Positions 8,269 to 17,381 of a stretch of DNA of 64,000 nt are shown piece by piece. The notes below the pieces were generated by a model that worked only from the letters and a program-made list of their open reading frames with translations, searched no databases and was not told the DNA's origin. This stretch comes from Avichristensenella sp031550535. GTDB taxonomy: Bacteria > Bacillota > Clostridia > Christensenellales > Aristaeellaceae. The stretch covers positions 186,001-250,000 of the forward strand of contig JAVBOM010000008.1 in NCBI GenBank assembly GCA_031550535.1, in the 5' to 3' direction. Position 1 is the first letter of the stretch; every line of letters starts with the position of its first letter. The translations under genes were made by a program, and so were the position numbers.

Positions 8269-9177
8269 CTACATGAAGTTCATCCCAATCCGCTTCAGCC
8301 GTGGCTGTCGCATCCCGCCGCTGCTCGTGTCCTCCATATAAACTGCGGTGCAGACTGGCAGCGGCGAAGCAAACCAAACAGCCGCCTCATGCCCCTTGGG
8401 TGTACTTTCCCCGAAGGGACTAACATCAGCAACCTTGAAGGGTGCCACTTTATCCCGCGTCACCCCGATAGTCAAATGCCCCTTGAAGCACAGCCTGCCG
8501 TCTTCAATCTGCCCGAGCACCAGGCTGTACACACCGTGACCCTTCTCAATGTACCCGCAGGCAATGAAGTCCTTGTCTTTCAGGTTCTTGAACTTCACCC
8601 AGTCCTTCGTTTCCTTCCCGTAATGGTACAGGCTGTCCCGCCGTTTTGCTACCACACCCTCTAGTCCCTCAGCGGTCGTCAGGCCGAATAATTTCACGCC
8701 CTGGTCCATCACGCGGGAAACCGCAATCCGTGGCGTGTCATCCACCGCCGCGCGAAGAATATCCTTCCGCTCCATCAGGGGCAGCTTGTCAAACTCATTC
8801 CCGTCGCGGTATAGAATGTCGTAAGCCACATACGCAGCCGGGATACGACCTGCGTCTATCTCAATTTTCGACGGGTTGGTGGTCATCACCCGGCTTTCAA
8901 CCCTGCTGAAGTTCGGCTTACCATTCTCCAGCACAACAAGCTCCCCGTCCAGGATACACCGCCCCCGAACGGCAAGGTCAATCTCCCTAAGCTCTGGGAA
9001 CAAGGAAATCAACGCGATGTTCCGCTTGTTGCGTAAATCCACGCCGCCCGTATCAACATACGCCAAGCAACGAATCCCATCCATTTTGAGCTCATAGATG
9101 AAATCCGGGGAATCAAACGCCGCCACCTCATCCTTGATGAGCATGGGTTTGAGCCCCTTCGCGTCAAATATATCCAT
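8269..9177 (-). CDS. ATP-dependent DNA ligase (LigD ligase-domain type)
   Basis: The 302-residue protein has the adenylation motif ELKMDGIR with Lys31 as expected nucleophile, then the GELV, EGLEGVVAK and WVKFKNL motifs of ATP-dependent ligases. It lacks the polymerase and nuclease domains of full LigD. It starts where the Ku gene ends (ATGA overlap), so the two act together in non-homologous end joining, Ku holding the ends and ligase sealing them. Stop is TAG. Confidence 0.9.
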   Translation of the reverse strand: MDIFDAKGLKPMLIKDEVAAFDSPDFIYELKMDGIRCLAYVDTGGVDLRNKRNIALISLFPELREIDLAVRGRCILDGELVVLENGKPNFSRVESRVMTTNPSKIEIDAGRIPAAYVAYDILYRDGNEFDKLPLMERKDILRAAVDDTPRIAVSRVMDQGVKLFGLTTAEGLEGVVAKRRDSLYHYGKETKDWVKFKNLKDKDFIACGYIEKGHGVYSLVLGQIEDGRLCFKGHLTIGVTRDKVAPFKVADVSPFGESTPKGHEAAVWFASPLPVCTAVYMEDTSSGGMRQPRLKRIGMNFM

Positions 9178-9977
9178 CAGTGCATCATTCCTATAGCAGT
9201 TTTCTGCGACACCTGCTGCCCTTGCTCCCGCGCAAGCATTTGTTTCATGGCGTCCATCATGTCAATGATGTTGTTCTGCACCTCTGCCGGGGCAACAAAC
9301 TCCTGCCCGGCTATCTTCGCCTGCACTGCCTCACGCATTCTCTCCGCCGTGGCATCGTGGTACGCTTCGGGCTTAAACTCGCTTACTTTGTCCCGCATCA
9401 GCGCCATTGCCATGTTGAGCTCATCGTCCGATATCTCTACCATCGCCGTTGATAGCGTAGTCGGAATAGCCTTGACCTCGTTCAGATAAAAGAGCGTCTG
9501 CGCCACCATGCCGTTTTCGATAGGAGAAAGCACAAGCGTCTGCTCAGTCTGTCCTATCACCGTGGTCGCAACTGCAACGACACCCAGCCGCTCCAAAGCC
9601 TCGCGAAGCAGCATGAACGGCTTGTTGCTCCCATTTGGCACGGCATAATACGCCTTGTCGTAAAACAAGGGGTTCACTGAGCCGCGCTGAACAAACTGCG
9701 TGATCGTCAGATTCCTATCCTTCTGCGGCGTCATCTGCTCCAGTTCGTCGTCGGTGAACACCACATACTTATCCTTCTCATACTGGTATCCCCTGACGAT
9801 TTCATCGGACTTAACCTCCGCGCCTGTGTCTTCCCGTACTTTTTTGTAGCGAATCCGCGCGTGACCATCCTTGCTTAGTTGATTCAGTGAAACCTTTTCC
9901 TCGCTTACCGCCGTGTGCAACTTCACAGGAATGTACACGAGCCCCCAGTTTATCGCTCCGGTGTGCGCAGCCGCAGG
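9177..9977 (-). CDS. ku: Ku-type DNA end-binding protein
   Basis: The 266-residue product matches bacterial Ku, a homodimer that encircles broken DNA ends. It begins with the typical GAINWGLVYIPVKL segment, contains the KKVREDTG-type region, and ends in a basic tail. The ATG at 9977 is chosen because the family starts here and GGGGGTGG lies before it; an earlier GTG at 10025 would add 16 odd residues. It forms a two-gene operon with the ligase. Confidence 0.92.
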   Translation of the reverse strand, partial: PAAAHTGAINWGLVYIPVKLHTAVSEEKVSLNQLSKDGHARIRYKKVREDTGAEVKSDEIVRGYQYEKDKYVVFTDDELEQMTPQKDRNLTITQFVQRGSVNPLFYDKAYYAVPNGSNKPFMLLREALERLGVVAVATTVIGQTEQTLVLSPIENGMVAQTLFYLNEVKAIPTTLSTAMVEISDDELNMAMALMRDKVSEFKPEAYHDATAERMREAVQAKIAGQEFVAPAEVQNNIIDMMDAMKQMLAREQGQQVSQKTAIGMMH

Positions 9978-9990
9978 CATAAAAAAACCA

Positions 9991-10016
9991 CCCCCGGCTA
10001 CTATTCCAACCGGGGG
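9991..10016 (-). promoter_or_regulatory. Terminator-like hairpin directly before ku
   Basis: CCCCCGG pairs with CCGGGGG. On the minus strand this is followed by TGG, seven T residues and the ku ATG. It has the form of an intrinsic terminator, yet its 3-prime arm also supplies the only visible ribosome site for ku. It may be an attenuator, or the terminator of the small gene at 10122. Confidence 0.5.
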
Positions 10017-10121
10017 CGAAATCATGCCGCAGAAAAACTTCCATTGATGGCAAGATATATCTATCTTTCTTTACCGATAACGTTCCAATCAACGAAACCT
10101 GAATAAGCATATTTGAAATCG

Positions 10122-10325
10122 TCATCCATTTTCCGGCTCTGGCTGAGATAACACGATGATTTTCCCCTCGTTCTCTTCTCCGTCATTCTCAATCTCAAAC
10201 CGCATCCCCTCTACGGCAGGCACGGGAAACACGGTGACATCAATATATCTGTCGCACCAGTCGCCTTCGCATTCCGCATGTCGTGTCCCATCCTCGTGTT
10301 CGTGGATCATCCTAATGTAATACAC
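10122..10325 (-). CDS. Small hypothetical protein, 67 aa
   Basis: An acidic, soluble protein of unknown family with two cysteines around CEGDWC. The GTG start follows AGGAGG at five bases. It lies alone between the SRAP gene and ku. Confidence 0.55.
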   Translation of the reverse strand: MYYIRMIHEHEDGTRHAECEGDWCDRYIDVTVFPVPAVEGMRFEIENDGEENEGKIIVLSQPEPENG

Positions 10326-10388
10326 GGTGTCCTCCTAATTCTGTTGAAACCATTGATGCCGCGCTACTATATCCAATCAGACATGACA

Positions 10389-11012
10389 TCAAAACAAGCT
10401 CAACTGCTCCGGCTGGTTTTCATCCGGCGCAAATACAACATCCGTAATCGCCTGACTCAGTACATTTTCCACGCTGCCATCCGGGGAAAGCCATTCCTCC
10501 TGCGCTGCCGCGCCAAGAATCACCGGCATCCTGTCGTGGATATGGGTGATATTGGTGGCAGGCGCGCGGGTAAGTATCGAAAACACGGGGACATTTACAT
10601 CCCGCTCCTTGCGGTACACCGCTGCCATGCGCATCACATTGCTGTCCCTGAGCCAGATCTTTCTCTTCAGTTTTTGCTTACCAATGGGCTCCCATTCGTA
10701 ATACCACGCCGCAGGAATGAGGCACCTGGTTTCACGTACTGGCTTCTGGTACATCTGTGTCGTGAAAATATCTTCAGACCGGGCGTTCCATGACAAGCCG
10801 CCGTTGAATCTCGTGAATCCAAAGCGCATCACGTCCAGCCCCGCGCGGGTTATCACCGGCGCAATGTTCGACATGGATATTTGCCCGCGCATTTTCATAC
10901 GAAGATCAAGCTCTGTCTGCCCTTCGTTTTGGGTATTCTTCCTGACGCGGTTGAGGATTTCTATTAACTCATCCTCCGGGATTTCGTCTCCGGCAAAATA
11001 GTGCCCGCACAT
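10389..11012 (-). CDS. SOS response-associated peptidase (SRAP/YedK type)
   Basis: The 207-residue protein begins MCG, giving the catalytic Cys2 after Met removal. It contains the conserved WYEW segment and a late HDRMPVIL motif with the active-site His. Family members crosslink to abasic sites in single-stranded DNA and protect them. The start at 11012 has GGAGG upstream. The C-terminus ends QLSLF, a likely sliding-clamp-binding motif. It is the last gene of the SOS-controlled DinB operon. Confidence 0.92.
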   Translation of the reverse strand: MCGHYFAGDEIPEDELIEILNRVRKNTQNEGQTELDLRMKMRGQISMSNIAPVITRAGLDVMRFGFTRFNGGLSWNARSEDIFTTQMYQKPVRETRCLIPAAWYYEWEPIGKQKLKRKIWLRDSNVMRMAAVYRKERDVNVPVFSILTRAPATNITHIHDRMPVILGAAAQEEWLSPDGSVENVLSQAITDVVFAPDENQPEQLSLF

Positions 11013-11031
11013 TGTCAGAACCTCCACAGCA

Positions 11032-11619
11032 TTATGACTGACGCAAACCCTCGACTTGGCTTCTGGGGATGATCCAGTAAAGGTCATCCAAGTACAGCTT
11101 GATAATGCTCGATTCCACCCGGCATCTGTAGCATACACCCTGGCCGCCAACTTCAGGGTCTGACTCGAAGCCCGCACCCAGGAACTCATCAATCCTATAG
11201 TCTCGGTCTTCCACCCAAAAATGTATCGGGTATAGTTTACCATCTTCCTGATTGTCGTACAACACCTCCGCCCGAACTCGCTGCGGATGGTTTCGGTAAG
11301 GCCAAAACCAATCGACCGGCAGCGTACTGTCAAGGCGCAGCTCCACCTCCGATGCGGTTGCCCCACGCAAGGAACACTGATATACTTTTCCCCTTTTGCC
11401 AATCTTCCGCGTGTCGGCCATGTCTATGGCAAGGATTTCATCAATGATCACAGTTTCATGCCCTTCCTGATAGCGTATCGGCTTCAGTACGCCATCCCGT
11501 TTGTGATTGACCACCACCCGGACAGTCTTTTCCGGCTTGTCAGGATAAGCCGCCGTCCATCGCCAAACGCACACCGTGTTCTTTGCGGCTTCTTTCGCGC
11601 GCCAGTCTTGATATATCAT
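11032..11619 (-). CDS. Protein of unknown function in the DinB operon
   Basis: This 195-residue protein has a repeated VRVVVNHKRDG and VRAEVLYDNQEDG pattern, each followed by a short strand and an IDE box. That suggests two copies of a small beta domain, as in DUF6504-type proteins encoded next to dinB homologues. The ATG at 11619 has GAGGA at reasonable spacing. It lies 14 bases after the polymerase gene. A role in translesion synthesis is inferred from context only. Confidence 0.6.
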   Translation of the reverse strand: MIYQDWRAKEAAKNTVCVWRWTAAYPDKPEKTVRVVVNHKRDGVLKPIRYQEGHETVIIDEILAIDMADTRKIGKRGKVYQCSLRGATASEVELRLDSTLPVDWFWPYRNHPQRVRAEVLYDNQEDGKLYPIHFWVEDRDYRIDEFLGAGFESDPEVGGQGVCYRCRVESSIIKLYLDDLYWIIPRSQVEGLRQS

Positions 11620-11633
11620 TGACAGCACTCTCC

Positions 11634-12878
11634 TCAGCCAGAATAGAAAGGCACGGGATGGATGTCGTGTTCCCTGGGATTGATTTGCATGAAAGCGGGA
11701 TCGGTCAGCGTCACACCCCTCATAAGCGCGCGCCGACCAAACCTGCGGTATAGGTCATCCGCTGTGTATTCTAGTTGCAACTCTCGCTCTCTCCGCTCGT
11801 TATCGCTGAAAAGGTCAAGCTGCTGGGGATTGGAGTTCGGCACCAACGAGCTGCCGCTCAAGCCAAGACTGCGGTAGGGTTCGCCTCTGCTATACCGTTC
11901 TTTGTAGAGATACATACCCCATTCCGCTATCTCCCTCGTCAGGCTTGTCGGCGTCTTGAAAGTCTTCTGGTGCGATGTCGAAAACAACTTCGTATCCCTT
12001 GCCGACACTGTGATGCACGTACAACGGAGGTCAATCTGACGCAGCCTTGCGCCGACGCTCTCTGCAAGCATGTAAAGCAGGCATTTCGCGTCGTCGATGT
12101 TGCGAATGTCGTGTGGCGCGGTCGATGAGTTACCAACGCTCAGTACCGGCTCACCCTCGTCACATGGCTTCACCGGCGACGGATCTAGCCCCATCGCGCT
12201 TACCTTCAGGACAAGTCCAACGATACCAAGTTTCATTCTAAGGATTTCTTCATGTGTCTGCGCCAGGTCTCCTATCGTCCGAATGTTGCTTGCCCTCAGC
12301 TTTGCCGCCGTTGCACGGCCGACAAACAGCAATTCCGAAACAGGAAGAGGCCACACCCGCTGCGCATAATCTGCTTGGTACAGAGTGGTCGTAGCGTCGG
12401 GCTTCTTCATGTCGCTCCCGAGCTTGGCGTATATCTTGTTGTCCGCAACACCTACGGATGCAGTTAGGCCAAGCTCCTTGCGCGATCGGCGGCGTATCTC
12501 GTCCGCAATGCGGGTGCCTTCCTCCATCGTCATCTTAGGTCCCGACAGATCGACGAAGGCTTCATCCAGGCCGTAACTCTCAACTTTGTCTGAGTATTCC
12601 TTCAGCAAGTCTTTGAACATCGTCGAAAACCGCTTGTACAGCGCATACTCCGGCTTCGTGCAGACCAGGCCGGGGCATTTCTGTTTCGCCATCCAGATCG
12701 CTTCGCCAGTCTGTATCCCGAATCTTTTCGCTTTATCGTTTTTCGTGAGTATTATGCCGTGCCGAGCCTCCGGGTCTCCCGCAACCACAAGCGGCAAATC
12801 CCGTAGGGCAGGTTCGTACAGCTCCTCAACCGCTGCGTAATAATGATTCAGATCGGCGTGCAGCACGACGCGAGACAT
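11634..12878 (-). CDS. Y-family translesion DNA polymerase (DinB/ImpB type)
   Basis: This 414-residue polymerase begins with VVLHADLNHYYAAVE (first catalytic Asp) and has the second acidic pair in YGLDEAFVD near residue 100. The little-finger region follows, and QQLDLF near residue 345 is a sliding-clamp-binding motif. It copies damaged DNA with low fidelity. The ATG at 12878 has GGAGG eight bases before it. An SOS box lies in its leader. Confidence 0.93.
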   Translation of the reverse strand: MSRVVLHADLNHYYAAVEELYEPALRDLPLVVAGDPEARHGIILTKNDKAKRFGIQTGEAIWMAKQKCPGLVCTKPEYALYKRFSTMFKDLLKEYSDKVESYGLDEAFVDLSGPKMTMEEGTRIADEIRRRSRKELGLTASVGVADNKIYAKLGSDMKKPDATTTLYQADYAQRVWPLPVSELLFVGRATAAKLRASNIRTIGDLAQTHEEILRMKLGIVGLVLKVSAMGLDPSPVKPCDEGEPVLSVGNSSTAPHDIRNIDDAKCLLYMLAESVGARLRQIDLRCTCITVSARDTKLFSTSHQKTFKTPTSLTREIAEWGMYLYKERYSRGEPYRSLGLSGSSLVPNSNPQQLDLFSDNERRERELQLEYTADDLYRRFGRRALMRGVTLTDPAFMQINPREHDIHPVPFYSG

Positions 12879-12895
12879 AGCTCCGCCCTCCATTA

Positions 12896-12950
12896 GAACA
12901 TATGTTCGTATTTACGACTGAATGATACCAGCAAAAAGAATCTCTGTCAA
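12896..12950 (-). promoter_or_regulatory. Promoter with LexA (SOS) box of the DinB operon
   Basis: On the minus strand TTGACA (12945-12950), a 17-base spacer and TATCAT (12922-12927) form a strong promoter. GAACATATGTTC (12896-12907) matches the Gram-positive LexA site GAAC-N4-GTTC and overlaps the start of the transcript. LexA should repress the operon until DNA damage. Confidence 0.85.
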
Positions 12951-13187
12951 CAGGGTAAAAATGGCAGAGGCTGTCGAACCGCCTATTTAATGATATGCAC
13001 TTATAATTAGTAACAAGCCGTCTACACTCTGTCTTGTGGATCGGAACACGCGTGCGCCTAATTGTTGTGGATGCAGGAAATATTACTGAAATCTCCGGTT
13101 GATGCGAGATTATTTTGGCTGCTTATTGGCATTCTACGAAATTGGCATTGATTGGAATGAAAAACACCATATAGGGCATCATCATTA

Positions 13188-13216
13188 TTGACAAACAGCT
13201 TGAATGCACTTACGCT
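13188..13216 (+). promoter_or_regulatory. Promoter of the 13248 gene
   Basis: TTGACA (13188-13193), a 17-base spacer and TACGCT (13211-13216). The -35 is perfect and the -10 weak. Between 12951 and this site I see no gene. Confidence 0.5.
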
Positions 13217-13247
13217 GTGTTCAAGAGAAAACCGAGAGGATGATTCG

Positions 13248-13718
13248 ATGCCCCGTGGTAAAAAGGCCGCGCCGAGCACAGCCCCAGCGGCAGTGTCAAA
13301 GGCAGCACCGAAGCCCGTGTCAAAGAGAGCGCCTAAAGCAGCGCCTCCGCCGCCCGTTCAGGAAGCGAAGACGCGTAAACCCCGCACGACCGATCCTGAT
13401 GAGCGCATCGCTTTGGTGGATAAGCGTATTGAGGAACTGAACAAGACAATTGCCGACCGCCGTGAACTCATCGCTAAAACGGAAGTAACGCAAAACCAAC
13501 GGCGTGACGCGCTGCAAAAGAACGAGGAGATGTTGTCCGACGCCCAAGCGAAACGCGCAAGGATCGTCGCCAGTAAGGAGGCCGGTGGCACAAAGGCACT
13601 AAACCGGCAGACGAAAGCCGAAGAGAAGGCAAAAATGGCGGCGTTGCTCGAAGCAATCAAAGCATCCGGCAAGTCCCTGGATGATGTGCTCGCTGAGTTT
13701 GCCGGCGACGAGGGGTGA
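13248..13718 (+). CDS. Basic, coiled-coil protein of unknown function, 156 aa
   Basis: The first 50 residues are a disordered, Lys/Ala/Pro-rich tail (repeats like KAAPKPVSKRAPKA). About 55-115 forms a long charged helix likely to be a coiled coil, and the C-terminus has KSLDDVLAEFAG, resembling the end of nucleoid-associated proteins. A DNA-binding role is possible but only inferred. ATG at 13248 is chosen over the upstream 13188 start because GAGAGGA lies before it. Confidence 0.6.
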   Translation: MPRGKKAAPSTAPAAVSKAAPKPVSKRAPKAAPPPPVQEAKTRKPRTTDPDERIALVDKRIEELNKTIADRRELIAKTEVTQNQRRDALQKNEEMLSDAQAKRARIVASKEAGGTKALNRQTKAEEKAKMAALLEAIKASGKSLDDVLAEFAGDEG

Positions 13719-13720
13719 AG

Positions 13721-13744
13721 AAAGGGCGGCAAATGCCGCCCTTT
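13721..13744. terminator. Bidirectional terminator
   Basis: AAAGGGCGGC pairs with GCCGCCCTTT between the convergent genes ending at 13718 and 13752. The plus strand continues CTTTTGG. The TAG stop of the minus gene is immediately next to it. Confidence 0.85.
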
Positions 13745-13751
13745 CTTTTGG

Positions 13752-15254
13752 CTATTTCACGGGCTTAATTGTAACAGGAGGTTCATCCTCCCAGTCCACA
13801 TTGACGGGGATAGGGGGTAGCCACCGGATACGAATCTCTTGCGCTTCATCGCGCGGTCCTGTCCAGTAACTATGCCAGTGAGCGCGTCTCACATGCGGGC
13901 GCGGACGGGCATGCTGCGCATTCTCTCCGGTGTTACCACCTTCGGCCTCCACCTCATCACGTTGGCCGGTTGCCGCTTTCCGCATCGCAGCGCCGATTCG
14001 CACGCCGACATTCCAAACAGACGGCTCCTTTGGCGAGTCTACCGCGCCGCTCATCCTCATTCTTTTTCTCGGGTGTTCAATGGGCGGCATGTCCGGCCTG
14101 TCACTGCAAAGATAGAGCAAGAGTTGTATCATGCTCACCAGCGACCTCTTCATCTCTGGTGTCGCCTTTTGCGTGTTCATAGGCGTCGGCGCATACGTTT
14201 TCTGCGCTGCCTCATCATACGCTTCAAGCTGTCCAATAATTTCCGCGATGCTTCCTTCCTCCCATGGTAGCGCAAATGCTCTCGGCAGCATGTCACCACG
14301 GGCGAAAAACAAGAACTGCAACTCATCTTGGTTGTCTTGGAGGTTGTAGTCCAGATGAGCAATGAAGCCGTCTATCTCCTTTTTGTCGAATATCATGTTG
14401 GGTGTCTCAATGTATACAGCCCACTCAGGCAGTCTATGCAGCAGCGACACAGGGATGTCGCCGTCCATTGGCTGGTTAATTAGCGCGCTGTACAACTCAT
14501 CGGAAAAGCGATAAACCCCTTTACTCGACCTCCAAAGGTACATGCTTGAGACGCAGTTAAGCCATCCCATTTCAGGAAGCAACGCCTCGCGTGTTACCTT
14601 ACCACTATTGTTTGCGTAAGACAAAGGGGCGAGCATCATCGGCATCTGGCACCATGCGGGCCATGCCTGTTGCCGCCTGAACTCATCCCTGGTTTTTCGC
14701 ACGGCCTGCCACACGTCCGGCCAGTTGCGCGCGATTGTGGTCAGCAGCTTTGCAGGTGGCAGTGGCATTTCTGTTGCCCTGTCCGGGCTAACCAATGGCT
14801 GTAGCTGATGCGGCGATAGCAAAGCCCATGCCAGGCATATTGACAAGCCAGCCGTATCAGCCAAAAGGGGTACAGCATTAGGGTGCGGCACATCCAGCCG
14901 GTCGGCGATATAGGGCGCTTCGGGCGGGTGCCCTGCGTCTGTGGCAAGCGGCAGAAACGGTTGACGGTGCATCAGCCGCCAAAGCTCGTCATTGCGCTGC
15001 CTCGTTCCGCCTGTTGTCAATATCGGGCAGGGCTTGCCGTCCACATCAATATATACCGTGCCAACATATCCTTCAGGCGTAACCGTCAGTTTTAGCCGCG
15101 CGTAATCAAGTACCTGCGCACCTTCGGCTGTCTGTGCGTCGCGAATGATGGACATCATCGGGAGGTATAAGCCACCTTCCACGTCATCGGGGTATGTCTT
15201 TCGGCTGTGACCGGTGTTGAGTGTGATATGGTTAATGTACTCTAAGTCCCGCAT
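13752..15254 (-). CDS. Large hypothetical protein, 500 aa
   Basis: I do not recognise the family. It is soluble, begins MRDLEYINHITLNTGHS, has several Trp/Pro-rich stretches and ends in a Glu/His/Arg-rich tail with PPVTIKPVK. No catalytic motif is evident. It is read alone from the minus strand, and its TAG stop abuts a strong terminator, so TAG is a stop here. Confidence 0.6.
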   Translation of the reverse strand: MRDLEYINHITLNTGHSRKTYPDDVEGGLYLPMMSIIRDAQTAEGAQVLDYARLKLTVTPEGYVGTVYIDVDGKPCPILTTGGTRQRNDELWRLMHRQPFLPLATDAGHPPEAPYIADRLDVPHPNAVPLLADTAGLSICLAWALLSPHQLQPLVSPDRATEMPLPPAKLLTTIARNWPDVWQAVRKTRDEFRRQQAWPAWCQMPMMLAPLSYANNSGKVTREALLPEMGWLNCVSSMYLWRSSKGVYRFSDELYSALINQPMDGDIPVSLLHRLPEWAVYIETPNMIFDKKEIDGFIAHLDYNLQDNQDELQFLFFARGDMLPRAFALPWEEGSIAEIIGQLEAYDEAAQKTYAPTPMNTQKATPEMKRSLVSMIQLLLYLCSDRPDMPPIEHPRKRMRMSGAVDSPKEPSVWNVGVRIGAAMRKAATGQRDEVEAEGGNTGENAQHARPRPHVRRAHWHSYWTGPRDEAQEIRIRWLPPIPVNVDWEDEPPVTIKPVK

Positions 15255-15361
15255 GGTGTCCTCCGTGTTTTATGTCTGATGTGTATTATACCACATTTTC
15301 TGTGTTTTTCGTGTTTTTTGAAATAAGTATGAAGGGGCTGATTATCTCAGCCCCAACCTGT

Positions 15362-15937
15362 TCATTCGTTTTTCATGTATGGGAACACTGTCAATATGCA
15401 CCAACTCAAGTACCTGACAAACTGAATACATGGGCACCCGATGCCGTTGGTCAGGAATGGGCACGCGCGGCACCGGTCCGCAATCTCTATCTTGGGGCAA
15501 AAGGTCTTTCGCATCTCCTCCAGCAACTCGTTGGCTTTTTCGAGAATAGCATACGCCGCCACATCCGGCGCCATATCTGCCCCGCGCTGCCCAACCAACC
15601 CAGCCATCTCTTTGATTTCGTCGTCGTGGATGCACATGGTTTCCCTTCCCTTTGCAAGGCGTTCGCGATACTCCGCCGCCAAATCCTCCAAAGGGGATTC
15701 TTCATCGCCGAACAGCAGGGTTAGCATCGCCTCCAGCATCTTGTAGTTGTTGTGCCCCTTCTTGATTTCGCCAATCCATCTGTTGCATTCTTTGTACGTC
15801 ATTTTGAGCATGCGCGCCAGCTCATACTGGTTGCCCTTACAGCGATCAACCAGCAGGTAATCCAGAATGAACTCCGAGATCCTTGCGACATGTTTGACAT
15901 CCTTGACTTTTTCGACTTTTTTCCGCATCTTTTGCAT
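15362..15937 (-). CDS. Putative DNA-binding protein with C-terminal cysteine cluster
   Basis: This 191-residue protein has a very basic start (KKVEKVKDVKHV) and a helix-turn-helix-like stretch near 35-60 (NQYELARMLKMTYKECNRWI). The C-terminus has CRACPF and CPC cysteines that could bind zinc or an Fe-S cluster. The family is not recognised. It could regulate the neighbouring unknown genes. Stop is TGA. Confidence 0.55.
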   Translation of the reverse strand: MQKMRKKVEKVKDVKHVARISEFILDYLLVDRCKGNQYELARMLKMTYKECNRWIGEIKKGHNNYKMLEAMLTLLFGDEESPLEDLAAEYRERLAKGRETMCIHDDEIKEMAGLVGQRGADMAPDVAAYAILEKANELLEEMRKTFCPKIEIADRCRACPFLTNGIGCPCIQFVRYLSWCILTVFPYMKNE

Positions 15938-16073
15938 CCTCCTCTAGTATTTTGGCAGGAAATCCATGGTAATTATATAACTTTTCTTATTTTACGAAAA
16001 TGATATTTGTGGTCTACCGGGGCACGGCGATGTGTGCTATGCTTTTCGCAAAGAAAAGGGAGGCAACGATTCA

Positions 16074-17324
16074 ATGCAAGCAGTACCCTCAACGGTCTAC
16101 TTCACAGCGGCGTTCAATATTGCAGGCACAGCAGGCGGAAACACCTATGGTGATGTAATTAAATTCGTTTATGAGTACGTATGCGATATGTTTGATTCCC
16201 CAATTGCTTATGATGCTTTTCAGAAACAAGGCGCTTTCTCCACCTTTGAGCAAACGATTAAGGCAAATGTCATGAGCCTTTCAGACGATACCGGGTGCAG
16301 CCAGAAATGGGCCTTATCGTTGCGTATGTTCGATCCCGACATTAGGCGCAGGCAGTGGACCATCGACATCGGCATCCAACAATCAGAGGTGGATACTCTG
16401 ACGCTGGGCTACATAGAGCAGTACGCCGACTACACGGTCGGCTCGCTCACACCTTTCCCATCGCCCCAGGCGGAGACGCCCATCTTCGTACAGCAAATAC
16501 TTCAGGTACAGTCTTTTTCATGTACGGTTTGCTCACAGAAAATGCCGACTCACCCCATTGAGCTTACACCGGAAACCGTCCATTCATTTGTGGACCTGAT
16601 GTATGATGAGACTCGGAGTATTCCATTGCTCGTCGTCACAAACCCGGAACTAATCAATCCAAGCGCGCTTGCCTATACCACCCTTGGCAATGCCGCCGTA
16701 TACTATACTTGGGACATTCAGGGGCTCAACGCGCTGGTGCGCCCGGAAGACAGTATTCCGGTGAACGCATTTCACATCATCTATCCCTGGCGCAACGATA
16801 GAATTGGGCATTACACCTACATGGCCGATACATTGCAGCGATTAGGAGGTAAGGTCCTATCCGCTGTGCGGCGCGCGTTCTGCGAAAGCCTTTCGTCGGC
16901 GCGGAAGAAAGCGCTTCTGTCAGTGGATGATATTGTCCGCGAGCGAAACAGCCTACGGCTCACGGATCTCACAGAACAAGCGCAGACATCCGCCGCGACC
17001 ATAAGCCAGCTTGAGGCAATGGTTGCCGAGCGAGATGAACAGTTCAAGCAACTCACCCAGCAGCTTGAAGATTGTCAGGCTAGGGTGAACCGCGATCTGG
17101 AAAGCGAAGTGCAGCAGTTTATGGCGCTCGCGGAAGAAGGCATGGCTCAGATGGACCTGGCACGGGAACAGTTAAAGGAGATTACCGGTTCACTTTATCA
17201 AGGATTTTGCGGCCGTCCCGTGCTTGATGGGCTACCAGTTTGGCCTGAAATTGCCCACCTGTGCCAAGCCGCCGGGTATCTTCAGGCAAGGACAGCATCA
17301 AACCATGCTAAGAATGCCGGATAA
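16074..17324 (+). CDS. Hypothetical protein with C-terminal coiled coil, 416 aa
   Basis: The N-terminal 280 residues form a globular domain without recognised motifs. Residues about 300-385 are a long heptad-rich helix (EQAQTSAATISQLEAMVAE onwards), so the protein probably oligomerises. The ATG at 16074 is preceded by GGGAGG at wide spacing. Neighbours are unknown genes and an XRE regulator. Confidence 0.6.
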   Translation: MQAVPSTVYFTAAFNIAGTAGGNTYGDVIKFVYEYVCDMFDSPIAYDAFQKQGAFSTFEQTIKANVMSLSDDTGCSQKWALSLRMFDPDIRRRQWTIDIGIQQSEVDTLTLGYIEQYADYTVGSLTPFPSPQAETPIFVQQILQVQSFSCTVCSQKMPTHPIELTPETVHSFVDLMYDETRSIPLLVVTNPELINPSALAYTTLGNAAVYYTWDIQGLNALVRPEDSIPVNAFHIIYPWRNDRIGHYTYMADTLQRLGGKVLSAVRRAFCESLSSARKKALLSVDDIVRERNSLRLTDLTEQAQTSAATISQLEAMVAERDEQFKQLTQQLEDCQARVNRDLESEVQQFMALAEEGMAQMDLAREQLKEITGSLYQGFCGRPVLDGLPVWPEIAHLCQAAGYLQARTASNHAKNAG

Positions 17325-17357
17325 CATGTAGCGCGCGCATTTTGTCTAGCGTCATAA

Positions 17358-17375
17358 AGCACTTTGTGCTATACT
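17358..17375 (+). promoter_or_regulatory. Promoter with short palindrome before the XRE gene
   Basis: AGCAC-TTT-GTGCT (17358-17370) abuts the -10 box TATACT (17370-17375), seven bases before the start at 17382. A palindrome on the promoter suggests autorepression by the XRE protein it controls. No good -35 box is seen. Confidence 0.45.
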
Positions 17376-17381
17376 GTGTCT

